NCBI GenBank assembly: GCA_963642885.1
Contig: CAVIJI010000038.1
Location: forward strand, 1-22,712
DNA length: 22,712 bases
Source of the DNA: UMGS1696 sp963642885
GTDB lineage: Bacteria; Bacillota; Clostridia; Oscillospirales; CAG-272
Direction: 5' to 3'
The position numbers and the translations under genes were made by a program. The notes beneath the pieces are model-generated. The model ran no database searches. It saw only the letters and a program-made list of their open reading frames with translations, and had not been told where the DNA came from. The stretch's first letter is position 1, and each line of letters begins with the position of its first letter. Below are positions 7,797 to 15,927 of this stretch, piece by piece.

Positions 7797-9152
7797 TTAT
7801 AATCCGAGAACAATTCCCGCTATGTTGAAATAAATAAACAACGATACTGCGTCTACAATTGTCGTTATAAACGGGCTCGCCATAACCGCAGGGTCGAATC
7901 CCAGCCTCTTCGCTAATATCGGAAGCGAACAGCCGACAAGCTTGGCGATAACAACCGTACAAAGCAAAGTCAAGCTGATAACAAGAGCAACCAATATACC
8001 GACTCTGTCGATTATCAAAAGCTTAACGAAATTCGTCGCGGCAAGAGTGACTCCGCAAAGGACAGACACTCTGAGCTCTTTCCACAAAACCTTGAATATA
8101 TCCGCAAAAGTGATTTCCTGCAGTGAAATACCGCGTATAACCGTAACGGATGCCTGACTTCCGCAATTACCGCCTGTATCCATAATCATAGGAATAGATG
8201 CCGCAAGAACGAGGTAAGCAGACAGCGCATCCTCAAAATGAGTTATAATGGCACCCGTGAATGTCGCGGATATCATAAGTATGAGAAGCCATGGTATACG
8301 GCTCTTGAATATCGCAAAAGTCGAAAGCTTCAGATATGGTTTATCCGACGGCGTGATAGCTGCCATCTTGTCGATATCCTCGGTCGTCTCATCTCTCATG
8401 ACATCCATGGCATCGTCAACCGTTACAATACCCACAAGACGTTCTTCGCTGTCGACAACGGGAACAACGATACATCCGTATTTCGAGAATATGTGTGCGA
8501 CATCCTCTTTATCTTCCTGTGTATTTACCGAAACGGTATTTTTAATCATTACACTGTCTACCGTCGCCGAGAGGTCGGCAAGAATAAGAGTTCTTATCGA
8601 CACTTCGCCGATTAACTGACGGCTTACATTTGTAACATAGCACACATTGATTGTCTCTTTGTCTACTCCGGTTTCCCTGATATGCTGTATAGCTTCATTG
8701 ATAGTCATATCAGGATAAAGGTCCACAAACTCGGGAGTCATGATGCTTCCCGCAGAATCCGCAGGATACTTCAGAATCTCATTAATCATTTGTCTTGTCT
8801 CTGAATTTGCCTGCTTCAAAATTCTTTTAACTATGCTCGCGGGCATTTCTTCGACAATATCTACCGTATCGTCAATGTACAGTTCATCAACGACATCCTT
8901 CAGCTCTTTATCGGAAAAGCTCTTTATAAGGTATTCTCTCTGCTCAGCCGACATTTCCACAAATGTATCCGAGGCGAGATCCTTCGGCAGAATTCTGAAT
9001 AAAAGCGGGATTTTCTGTTCTGGTACTTCTTCGAACATACCTGCAATATCAACAGCCTGCATTGTAAGAAGAATATCACGAACCGATGAATACTTTTTGT
9101 TTTCTATAAGGGTGGTTACAGTGTTTGCGAGAGTTAATTTTTTTTCCTCCAT
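7797..9152 (-). CDS. mgtE: Magnesium transporter MgtE
   Basis: A 451-aa protein with the full MgtE layout. The N-terminal superhelical domain is at about residues 20-130 (LFRILPKD, ADSAGSIMTPEF at its end), a CBS pair at about 135-260 (VVPVVDSEERLVGIVTVDDAMDV), and a five-helix membrane domain from about 280 with the signature PMIMDTGGNCGSQ and a conserved Asp in the last helices (TTIVDAVSLF). In this family the cytosolic domains sense Mg2+ and close the pore; the protein imports Mg2+ across the cell membrane. The ATG at 9152 has only a weak GCGGAAA upstream; a much better AAAGGAG (9199-9205) lies farther up but serves an out-of-frame GTG. The gene is preceded by a long leader with a small ORF and an early terminator-like hairpin, so it is probably controlled by attenuation. 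Confidence 0.95.
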   Translation of the reverse strand: MEEKKLTLANTVTTLIENKKYSSVRDILLTMQAVDIAGMFEEVPEQKIPLLFRILPKDLASDTFVEMSAEQREYLIKSFSDKELKDVVDELYIDDTVDIVEEMPASIVKRILKQANSETRQMINEILKYPADSAGSIMTPEFVDLYPDMTINEAIQHIRETGVDKETINVCYVTNVSRQLIGEVSIRTLILADLSATVDSVMIKNTVSVNTQEDKEDVAHIFSKYGCIVVPVVDSEERLVGIVTVDDAMDVMRDETTEDIDKMAAITPSDKPYLKLSTFAIFKSRIPWLLILMISATFTGAIITHFEDALSAYLVLAASIPMIMDTGGNCGSQASVTVIRGISLQEITFADIFKVLWKELRVSVLCGVTLAATNFVKLLIIDRVGILVALVISLTLLCTVVIAKLVGCSLPILAKRLGFDPAVMASPFITTIVDAVSLFIYFNIAGIVLGL

Positions 9153-9235
9153 AAATTTCCGCAGCGCAACAAAAAAACAATATTTTATGCACTGCCGTCT
9201 CCTTTCTGTTTTTTAAGACAGAAGCAGGCACAGAG

Positions 9236-9336
9236 AAAAAGCCTTATCGAATCAGGCTGACATAACCGACGCATAAGCGTATATTGTGTCCAGTCGAACA
9301 TCGTCGGCCTTTTGTTATGCCGTTACTACTGCCAGC
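9236..9336 (-). promoter_or_regulatory. Structured attenuator/riboswitch-like leader of mgtE
   Basis: On the minus strand a continuous 16-nt 3' segment (9256-9271) can pair with three separate 5' segments: GCTGG (9332-9336) with TCAGC, CATAA (9315-9319) with TTATG, and CCGACG (9302-9307) with CGTCGG. Bulges of 12 and 8 nt lie only on the 5' side. A further hairpin TGTTC-GACT-GGACA caps it. The AGC of the outermost helix is also the start of a terminator-like hairpin AGCCT/AGGCT followed by TTTTT (9236-9258), so the two folds exclude each other. I do not find the conserved blocks of the M-box (ykoK) Mg2+ riboswitch. Mg2+ as the signal is inferred from the downstream gene. Confidence 0.55.
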
Positions 9337-9342
9337 GTCCAT
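9244..9342 (-). CDS. Putative 32-aa leader peptide upstream of mgtE
   Basis: ATG at 9342 follows a near-perfect Shine-Dalgarno GGAGGTGA with 9 nt between GGAGG and ATG, the best ribosome site of this leader. The frame runs 32 codons and stops at TAA (9244-9246) inside the terminator-like hairpin. The peptide is basic (five Arg, one Lys) with two Cys and no Pro or acidic run, unlike enterobacterial mgtL. Its coding region coincides with the nested helices described for the leader, so a translating ribosome would disrupt them. It could equally be a ribosome site that merely sits beside a structured RNA. I recognise no known family. Confidence 0.45.
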   Translation of the reverse strand: MDAGSSNGITKGRRCSTGHNIRLCVGYVSLIR

Positions 9343-9397
9343 TATGTTTCACCTCCGATAGAAAGCGGTTGTCAACTCCGCATATTTACGATAAGTA

Positions 9398-9427
9398 TTT
9401 ATACAACAAGCACCGTTATTTATGCAA
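9398..9427 (-). promoter_or_regulatory. Candidate promoter of the mgtE leader
   Basis: TTGCAT (9422-9427), 18-nt spacer, TATAAA (9398-9403) on the minus strand. A second candidate is an extended -10 TGATATAAT at 9459-9467 without a clear -35. Either gives a leader of roughly 240-300 nt. The remaining part of the 9343-9648 gap is AT-rich and otherwise holds only the asnA promoter and hairpin. Confidence 0.4.
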
Positions 9428-9538
9428 AACTCGCCGTATGCAACCTATCAACGTCGTCATTATATCATATCACGAAAATCCATTCTACAAAATAATGTAA
9501 ACATTCTTCTTTTGTGTTAAAATATTTTCGAAATCGGA

Positions 9539-9567
9539 TTGACAGAATCAACAAACAATGGTAAAAT
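9539..9567 (+). promoter_or_regulatory. Sigma-A promoter of asnA
   Basis: TTGACA (9539-9544), 17-nt spacer, TAAAAT (9562-9567); predicted start near 9574. Confidence 0.8.
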
Positions 9568-9588
9568 GTATAAATATTAATATAATCC

Positions 9589-9632
9589 GTATAAAAGTCA
9601 TGCCGTGAAATTATACGACATAACTTTTATAC
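9589..9632 (+). promoter_or_regulatory. Long hairpin in the asnA 5' untranslated region
   Basis: GTATAAAAGT (9589-9598) is perfectly complementary to ACTTTTATAC (9623-9632). Three more pairs (ATG/CAT) form after a 1x1 internal loop. It begins about 15 nt after the predicted transcription start and ends 6 nt before the GAGG ribosome site (9639-9642). It has no T run, so it is not a terminator; it may stabilise the mRNA or bind a regulator. Confidence 0.6.
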
Positions 9633-9648
9633 ATAATCGAGGTAAATT

Positions 9649-10650
9649 ATGATTACTGTTCCTTCATCCTATAAACCGAAGCTGTCCGTTTACGAAACTC
9701 AAAAAGCTATTGATTATATAAAGCGTACATTTCAGATGAATTTAGCCATTGAGCTCAGCTTAAGACGCGTTTCGGCTCCTCTTTTTGTTCGTGAGGACTC
9801 CGGTCTAAACGACAATCTGAACGGTATCGAACGTCCCGTCAGATTCGACATCCCCGCAGTAGGTGAATATGCGGAGGTCGTACATTCACTCGCAAAATGG
9901 AAAAGACTTGCTTTAAAGAGGTATGATTTTTTCGTCGGTAAGGGCATATATACGGATATGAATGCTATACGCCGTGATGAAGAACTCGACAACATTCATT
10001 CGGTTTACGTCGATCAATGGGACTGGGAAAAAGTGATAGACCGTTCGATGCGGAATGAGGATTATCTGAAGCTTGTGGTAAGGAAAATCGTATCCGCTCT
10101 CGTTGCGACAAACAATGCGGTAAGATATGAATTCAATCAGCTCGAGTGTCAGATAACACCCGAGGTATCCTTTATCACGACGCAGGAACTCGAGGATATG
10201 TATCCCGACAAGTCGCCGAAAGAAAGAGAAAATCTTTATGTACGTGACCATCATACCACTTTTCTCATGAAAATAGGCGGTAAGCTCAAAAGCGGTAAGC
10301 CGCATGACGGCCGTGCGCCCGACTATGACGACTGGGAGCTTAACGGAGACATACTCATTTGGAACGATGTACTCGGTTCCGCTTACGAAATTTCGTCGAT
10401 GGGTATAAGAGTCGATGCCGAATCCCTGACTCGACAGTTGAAAATCGCGGGATGCGAAGACCGTGCTTCTCTTCCCTTCCATAAAATGCTCCTTAACGAT
10501 GAGCTTCCGCTCACCATAGGCGGTGGTATAGGTCAATCCAGACTTTGTATGCTGCTTATGCAAACCGCACATATAGGCGAAGTTCAGGTATCGGTTTGGG
10601 ACGATGAAACCGTCCGTGAATGCGAAAAAGCCGGAATTATGCTTCTTTGA
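9649..10650 (+). CDS. asnA: Aspartate-ammonia ligase (asparagine synthetase A)
   Basis: A 333-aa protein, the usual AsnA length (about 330). It makes asparagine from aspartate, ammonia and ATP (to AMP + PPi) in the cytoplasm and shares the class II aminoacyl-tRNA synthetase fold. Recognisable segments are YETQKAIDYIKRTFQ at the start, LSLRRVSAPLFV, DNLNGIERPV, VVHSLAKWKR, the DMNAIRRDEELDNIHS block, YVDQWDWEKV and the C-terminal LPLTIGGGIGQSRLCMLLM (motif 3-like). GAGG (9639-9642) lies 6 nt before ATG. Its own promoter and a strong leader hairpin precede it. The following gene has its own promoter, so asnA seems to be a single-gene unit; no clear terminator is visible behind it. Confidence 0.96.
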   Translation: MITVPSSYKPKLSVYETQKAIDYIKRTFQMNLAIELSLRRVSAPLFVREDSGLNDNLNGIERPVRFDIPAVGEYAEVVHSLAKWKRLALKRYDFFVGKGIYTDMNAIRRDEELDNIHSVYVDQWDWEKVIDRSMRNEDYLKLVVRKIVSALVATNNAVRYEFNQLECQITPEVSFITTQELEDMYPDKSPKERENLYVRDHHTTFLMKIGGKLKSGKPHDGRAPDYDDWELNGDILIWNDVLGSAYEISSMGIRVDAESLTRQLKIAGCEDRASLPFHKMLLNDELPLTIGGGIGQSRLCMLLMQTAHIGEVQVSVWDDETVRECEKAGIMLL

Positions 10651-10676
10651 ATTAATCGCCCTTAATCTCTCTTTAA

Positions 10677-10705
10677 TTGATTTTCGTGTACTCGGGAGTT
10701 ATACT
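10677..10705 (+). promoter_or_regulatory. Sigma-A promoter of the D,D-carboxypeptidase gene
   Basis: TTGATT (10677-10682), 17-nt spacer, TATACT (10700-10705), 31 nt before the ATG. Confidence 0.75.
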
Positions 10706-10736
10706 ATATCGAGTAATTCGTTAATGGAGAAATTAT

Positions 10737-11609
10737 ATGAAAAAATTGTCGATTGCGTCGGTGCTGATATTGCTTTCCGTATTGCTGCTATACACGTCAG
10801 CATGTTCCGAAAATAATTTCGATTACACAGATAAAATTAATTCGGAGGCAGGTTTTATTTACTGTTTCGAAAATGACACCACAGAATATATCGGCAATGA
10901 AAATGAGCGTGTTTATCCCGCAAGTATAACAAAGCTCTTAACCGCTCTTACGGCACTGAATTGTATGTCCCCCGATGAACTGATTACTCCGGGAGATGAG
11001 GTATATCTTACCGAATCGGGTTCTTCGTCGGCGTACATACGTCCCAACCACACATTAACTCTCAGAATGTTGATTGAAGGCATGATAATTCCGTCGGGAA
11101 ATGACGCCGCTTATGCTGTTTCCGCCGCATGCGGATATACGCTCACGGATAAAGCCGGGGCATCGTATACGGATGCCGTGGATTGCTTTGTATCATACAT
11201 GAATCAGTATGCGTGTGATTTAGGCTGTACAGGTACGCATTTCACAACTCCGGACGGGTATGCGGGCAAAGAACACTACTCGACTCTGCATGACATGGTA
11301 CTGATTGCCAGAGCAGCCTGCGAAAATAATATTATATCCGAATATGCGAGAATGAGTTCAGACAACGTTGTATATGCAAGCGGACATACTAATACATGGG
11401 TAAATACAAACAAATTACTTGATGCGGACTCAGGTTATTTTCGCGAAGGAGTCATCGGTCTTAAAACAGGAAGTCTCGACGAAAATTATTCTATCATAGT
11501 GCTTTTCGACAACGGTGATAAACGTTTTATCATCGGGCTTTTCGGAGCCGAAAGCGATAATGATAGGTATAAAGACGCCGTAACCGTTATCGATTGCCTG
11601 TCAAAATAG
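10737..11609 (+). CDS. D-alanyl-D-alanine carboxypeptidase, DacF-like lipoprotein
   Basis: A 290-aa penicillin-binding serine peptidase (family S11). The three active-site motifs are present: SITK (S63, K66), SGN (120-122) and KTG (243-245). The N-terminus is a lipoprotein signal with Cys23 in YTSAC, so it should be anchored to the outer membrane leaflet instead of by the C-terminal amphipathic helix of PBP5; the C-terminal beta domain of PBP5 is also missing. It trims the terminal D-Ala from peptidoglycan stem peptides. GGAGA (10726-10730) lies 6 nt before ATG. It stands alone under its own promoter, between asnA and argG. Confidence 0.9.
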   Translation: MKKLSIASVLILLSVLLLYTSACSENNFDYTDKINSEAGFIYCFENDTTEYIGNENERVYPASITKLLTALTALNCMSPDELITPGDEVYLTESGSSSAYIRPNHTLTLRMLIEGMIIPSGNDAAYAVSAACGYTLTDKAGASYTDAVDCFVSYMNQYACDLGCTGTHFTTPDGYAGKEHYSTLHDMVLIARAACENNIISEYARMSSDNVVYASGHTNTWVNTNKLLDADSGYFREGVIGLKTGSLDENYSIIVLFDNGDKRFIIGLFGAESDNDRYKDAVTVIDCLSK

Positions 11610-11693
11610 AATAATCCTGCATATTCATGTAGTTTTACACGTATGTTTATAATATTTCCAGCTTAGTATGCCTCTTTTTGGATGAAATGTATA

Positions 11694-11722
11694 TTGAAAA
11701 AATATTACTCATAATGTATAAT
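11694..11722 (+). promoter_or_regulatory. Sigma-A promoter of argGH
   Basis: TTGAAA (11694-11699), 17-nt spacer, TATAAT (11717-11722). The -10 lies within an imperfect palindrome (11715-11731, ATGT...ACAT) that could be an ArgR operator. Confidence 0.75.
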
Positions 11723-11759
11723 TATAACATAATTTAAATAATTACACGGAGATAAAAAC

Positions 11760-12980
11760 ATGAGCAAAGAAATCAAAAAAATAGTTTTAGCATATTCAGG
11801 CGGACTCGATACATCGATTATTATTCCATGGCTTAAGGAAAATTATCCCGGATGTGAAGTTATAGCTGTTTCCGGCAACGTAGGTCAGGCCGACGAACTC
11901 GAAGGACTCGAAGAAAAAGCCATTGCCACAGGTGCTTCCAAATTATACATTGAAGATTTACGTGAAGAGTTCATTACGGACTATATCTACCCCTCTATGA
12001 AGGCCGGTGCAAAGTACGAAAACACCTACCTTCTCGGAACATCGTTTGCACGTCCGATTATCGCAAAGCGTCTTGTCGAAATCGCAAAGGCAGAGGGCGC
12101 AGACGCTATCGCACACGGCTGCACAGGTAAAGGCAATGACCAGGTTCGTTTCGAATTGACGATAAAAGCATTTGCTCCCGACATGAAGATAATCGCACCC
12201 TGGAGAATTTGGGATATCAAATCACGTGACGAGGAAATAGATTACGCCGAAGCACATCATATTCCGCTGAAAATCAATCGTGAGACCAACTACTCTAAAG
12301 ACAAGAATCTGTGGCATCTTTCACACGAAGGTCTCGATCTCGAAGATCCCGCAAATGAACCGATGTATGATAAGATTCTCGAAATGGGTGTTACCCCCGA
12401 AAAGGCTCCCGATACTCCCACATACCTCACTATTCATTTTGAAAAAGGTATACCGACAGCTGTCAACGGCAAAGAAATGTCACCTGTAGAGCTTATCGAG
12501 ACGCTGAACGATTTTGGCGGAAAGAACGGTATAGGTATCATCGATATAGTTGAAAATCGTCTTGTGGGTATGAAGAGCCGCGGTGTATACGAAACCCCCG
12601 GCGGAACTATTCTTTATGCCGCTCATGAAATGCTCGAAACAATTACCCTCGACCGTGAAACAACTCACCTCAAGCAGATGCTCGCAGGAAAGTTTGCCGA
12701 CCTCGTTTACTTCGGTCAGTGGTTTACAACAGCGCGTGAAGCACTTTCCGCTTTCGTCGACAAGACGCAGGAGACAGTAACGGGTGATGTTAAAGTTAAG
12801 CTTTACAAAGGCAACATATCCCCCGCTTCCGTAACATCTCCTTATTCGCTTTACAACGAAGATATTGCTACTTTCGATGAAGACAATGTTTACAATCAGA
12901 AGGATGCCGATGGCTTTATCAACCTCTTCGGACTTCCGATTAAGGTTAAGGCTATGGCTGAGGCTAAATGGAATAAGTAA
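11760..12980 (+). CDS. argG: Argininosuccinate synthase
   Basis: A 406-aa protein of normal ArgG length. It joins citrulline and aspartate with ATP to argininosuccinate in the cytoplasm. The N-terminal pyrophosphate-binding loop YSGGLDTS (about 11-18) is followed by other typical segments: GNVGQ, GTSFARPIIAKRLVE, AHGCTGKGNDQVRFE and the substrate-site EAHHIPLKI region. CGGAG (11747-11751) is 8 nt before ATG. argH follows after 28 nt, giving an argGH operon; no other arginine genes are in the window. Confidence 0.97.
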   Translation: MSKEIKKIVLAYSGGLDTSIIIPWLKENYPGCEVIAVSGNVGQADELEGLEEKAIATGASKLYIEDLREEFITDYIYPSMKAGAKYENTYLLGTSFARPIIAKRLVEIAKAEGADAIAHGCTGKGNDQVRFELTIKAFAPDMKIIAPWRIWDIKSRDEEIDYAEAHHIPLKINRETNYSKDKNLWHLSHEGLDLEDPANEPMYDKILEMGVTPEKAPDTPTYLTIHFEKGIPTAVNGKEMSPVELIETLNDFGGKNGIGIIDIVENRLVGMKSRGVYETPGGTILYAAHEMLETITLDRETTHLKQMLAGKFADLVYFGQWFTTAREALSAFVDKTQETVTGDVKVKLYKGNISPASVTSPYSLYNEDIATFDEDNVYNQKDADGFINLFGLPIKVKAMAEAKWNK

Positions 12981-13008
12981 GATTCCGCTTTTCTAAGGAG
13001 ACTGTTTA

Positions 13009-14406
13009 ATGGCAAAAATGTGGGATGCGCGTTTCGGCAAAGTTGAAAATACGCGTGTAAATGACTTCAATTCATCAATATCGTTTGACTCGCGAATGTT
13101 CAGGGAAGATATCGAAGGTTCTATAGCTCATGCGAAAATGCTGTGCAAGTGCGGAATTATTACCGAGAAGGATTTCGAGAGCATCAAATACGGACTCACG
13201 GAGATCAAACAGGAACTCGAAAACGGAACTCTCGCTTTCGATCCGGAAGCCGAAGATATTCATATGTTTATCGAGGAGGAGCTGACCAAGCGTATTGGAG
13301 ATGCAGGTAAGAAGCTTCATACGGCGAGAAGCCGCAATGACCAGGTTGCTCTGGACATAAGGCTTTATCTTCGGAGTGAAATTGCCGCAGTACGTTCGCT
13401 TTTAGCAAAGCTGCTTGAAATAATTTCGGATAAAGCCGATGATAACATAGATTCCGTAATGCCGGGTTATACTCATTTACAAAGAGCACAGCCTGTGACG
13501 TTTGCACATTATATTCTCGCGTATGCCATGATGTTTATTCGTGATGACAAACGCCTTGAGTCAACGTACGAAGAAACTTCACTCTCCCCTCTCGGCTCCG
13601 GAGCGCTTGCAACTACGACTTATCCGATAGACAGATTTTTCGTCGCCTCGGAGCTCAACTTAAACGGCGTATGCGAAAACTCCATCGACGGCGTATCCGA
13701 CCGTGATTTTGCCGCAGAATTTATTTTCGATTTGTCGCTCATAATGATGCATCTGTCGCGTTTCTCCGAAGAAATCATTTTGTGGTGTTCAAGTGAGTTT
13801 AAGTTTATCGAGCTTGACGATGCCTTCTCGACCGGCTCCTCAATAATGCCGCAGAAAAAAAATCCCGATATTGCAGAGCTTGTTCGAGGTAAAACGGCAA
13901 GAGTTTACGGTGACCTTACAACCATTCTCACAATGCTGAAAGGACTTCCGCTTGCTTACAACAAGGATATGCAGGAAGACAAGGAAGCGGTTTTCGATGC
14001 GATAGATACCGCGAAAATTTGTCTTGAATTGTTCTCGTCCATGTTAGCCTCGGCAAAAGTTATCAAACCCAATTTGCGAAAAGCTGCGGCTGGCGGATTT
14101 ATAAATGCTACCGATTGTGCCGATTATCTTACCAAGAAGGGTATGCCGTTCAGAGATGCATACAGAGTAAGCGGAAGGATAGTTGCATACTGTATCGAAA
14201 ACAACACTGATATCGAACACTTGTCGATTGATGAATTTAAGTCGTTTTCTGATCTTTTCGATGATGACGTTTATGAAGCCGTTAATCTCGACAACTGTGT
14301 AAATTCTCGTAAGGTTTACGGTGGCCCGTCTCACGAGTCGGTTCGACATCAAATTTCCATTGTCAACGATTACATAAGCGACAAAATCGGGAAAACAGAA
14401 AAATAA
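13009..14406 (+). CDS. argH: Argininosuccinate lyase
   Basis: A 465-aa member of the fumarase/aspartase superfamily, normal ArgH length. It splits argininosuccinate into arginine and fumarate, completing the step begun by ArgG. Signature GSSIMPQKKNP is at about residues 277-287, TARSRNDQVALD at about 104-115 and GYTHLQRAQPVTFAHY at about 154-169 carry further conserved active-site residues. AAGGAG (12995-13000) lies 8 nt before ATG. It has no promoter of its own. Confidence 0.97.
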   Translation: MAKMWDARFGKVENTRVNDFNSSISFDSRMFREDIEGSIAHAKMLCKCGIITEKDFESIKYGLTEIKQELENGTLAFDPEAEDIHMFIEEELTKRIGDAGKKLHTARSRNDQVALDIRLYLRSEIAAVRSLLAKLLEIISDKADDNIDSVMPGYTHLQRAQPVTFAHYILAYAMMFIRDDKRLESTYEETSLSPLGSGALATTTYPIDRFFVASELNLNGVCENSIDGVSDRDFAAEFIFDLSLIMMHLSRFSEEIILWCSSEFKFIELDDAFSTGSSIMPQKKNPDIAELVRGKTARVYGDLTTILTMLKGLPLAYNKDMQEDKEAVFDAIDTAKICLELFSSMLASAKVIKPNLRKAAAGGFINATDCADYLTKKGMPFRDAYRVSGRIVAYCIENNTDIEHLSIDEFKSFSDLFDDDVYEAVNLDNCVNSRKVYGGPSHESVRHQISIVNDYISDKIGKTEK

Positions 14407-14452
14407 ACAAAGTTAAAATAAGATGAACGCTTTGTTTGACACAGAATTACAC

Positions 14453-14481
14453 TTGACATGATAGTCTTTTTTGAGTATCAT
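14453..14481 (+). promoter_or_regulatory. Sigma-A promoter of the NlpC/P60 gene
   Basis: TTGACA (14453-14458), 17-nt spacer, TATCAT (14476-14481). The palindrome GAGTAT-CAT-ATACTC (14473-14487) covers the -10 and could be an operator. Confidence 0.7.
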
Positions 14482-14516
14482 ATACTCGTTATATTTGTGT
14501 GTTGTACGGAGTGAAT

Positions 14517-15902
14517 ATGAAATTAAGATCTCACATTTTCAAAAGAGCTGCTGCTTTATTTCTTGTTGTGGGATCTTTTTCTTTTGCCACATCATGTTCG
14601 TTTATAACTCTGCGAGACAATACCGAAACGAATAATACTCACGACAAATCCGAGAAAATCTTTTCCGTTCACGATGCCGAACCCGATTCAGATGCGTCAA
14701 GTCTGAATAGAATCAACGAGGAAAATGCAATAAGTGATACAGAATACAGCCTCAGAGATGAAGCTGTCGAGTGGATAACGCTTTATGAAGAAAAATTCGG
14801 TGATAATTCCGCAAGGCAGATAATTATGACCGAAAACGAAATCACGGAGTATAACAAAAAGCTTATCTCGGAATGCCCGAATTTATACGACATGACTTCT
14901 CCTCCTGCAACGATTGACGGTAAAGAAGTCCGCGAAGCCATTGAAAGGTATTCCATGCCGCATGGTGATAAATATGATAAACATAAAAACGTAATCGGTA
15001 ATGAAGAACGTGAAAAAATTAAGGACAACAGAAACATCGAAAGTATTCCCGATATAGTCAAACCTCAGTACGGCATAGTCACACAACGCTGTAATCTGCG
15101 CGGATTTCCGACAGATATCGGGTTTTACGACGGAGAGAGCGGATATTACAGTTCAATTCAGGAAACAGAGTTAATTACAAGCTTCCCCGTAATTGTACTT
15201 CATAAAAGTGCCGACAATCAGTTTTACTTTGTCCGTTCGTATTTCTATTCCGGTTGGGTTAAAGCATCATGCATCGGTACAACCGATTTCGACACATATC
15301 TTGACTGTATTTCTCTTGAGCGATTCATCACCGTACTCGAACCCGAAATAGAATTTGCCAACACCATACTTTCGATGGGTTGTAAGTTAAAGTATATCTC
15401 CGAAGATGATAATTATTATTATGTTTCCATGCCGATAAGCGATACTTCGGGTAAGCTTACCTTTACTACCGCTTCTATTGATAAAAAATATGCGTGCTAC
15501 GGTTATCTCGAATATAACGTATATAATTACTACCGTCAGGCTTTTTCGTACCTCGGCACAATGTACAGTTGGGGCGGTGAAAACAGCGGAGTCGACTGTT
15601 CCGGTTTTGTATGCGCAGTTTTCCGTACATTCGGTATATATCTTCCGCGAAATACAGGAGAGCAATCAAACCACAACGGTATTGTAGTCAGTGCAAATAC
15701 AACGGATTTGAATAATGCTCTGAAAGAATTAAGGTACCCCGCTTCCGTTCATCGCAAAGGGCATGTGATGCTGTATCTGGGTGAAAAGGACGGTGTGCAT
15801 TATATTATCCATGCGCCGCAGGGAGGAGAACGTGTTTCGGTTGCGCCTCTCTACTTACCCGGAAATATAACCAATGTATGTATAATAAATATCGACAAAT
15901 AG
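14517..15902 (+). CDS. NlpC/P60 peptidase lipoprotein with SH3-like region
   Basis: A 461-aa protein starting at ATG 14517 (GGAG at 14508-14511, 5 nt upstream; the in-frame GTG at 14499 is rejected). Lipoprotein signal with Cys27 in FATSC. A long charged segment (about 30-180) follows, then an SH3-like stretch (about 180-300: QRCNLRGFPTD, FYFVRSYFYSGWV), then a C-terminal NlpC/P60 domain (about 335-461) with catalytic Cys361 in DCSGF, His416 in GHVMLYLG and His432 in HAPQGG. The layout resembles SH3-NlpC gamma-D-Glu-L-diamino acid endopeptidases that cut peptidoglycan stem peptides outside the cell. It is a single-gene unit between its promoter and the hairpin at 15928-15959. Confidence 0.88.
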   Translation: MKLRSHIFKRAAALFLVVGSFSFATSCSFITLRDNTETNNTHDKSEKIFSVHDAEPDSDASSLNRINEENAISDTEYSLRDEAVEWITLYEEKFGDNSARQIIMTENEITEYNKKLISECPNLYDMTSPPATIDGKEVREAIERYSMPHGDKYDKHKNVIGNEEREKIKDNRNIESIPDIVKPQYGIVTQRCNLRGFPTDIGFYDGESGYYSSIQETELITSFPVIVLHKSADNQFYFVRSYFYSGWVKASCIGTTDFDTYLDCISLERFITVLEPEIEFANTILSMGCKLKYISEDDNYYYVSMPISDTSGKLTFTTASIDKKYACYGYLEYNVYNYYRQAFSYLGTMYSWGGENSGVDCSGFVCAVFRTFGIYLPRNTGEQSNHNGIVVSANTTDLNNALKELRYPASVHRKGHVMLYLGEKDGVHYIIHAPQGGERVSVAPLYLPGNITNVCIINIDK

Positions 15903-15927
15903 AGATGCTCGGTTATATAATCGTAAA

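Noticed and set aside
7688..7828. Plus-strand 46-codon frame after the DUF1861 terminator
   Set aside because: No ribosome site (it follows the T run of a terminator), contains the palindrome and runs into the end of mgtE.
9153..9460. M-box (ykoK) Mg2+ riboswitch ahead of mgtE
   Set aside because: None of the conserved M-box blocks I know could be found; a different structure is visible instead.
9286..9500. Plus-strand frames of 62-69 codons in the mgtE-asnA gap
   Set aside because: No ribosome sites; they are antisense to the mgtE leader and its promoter region.
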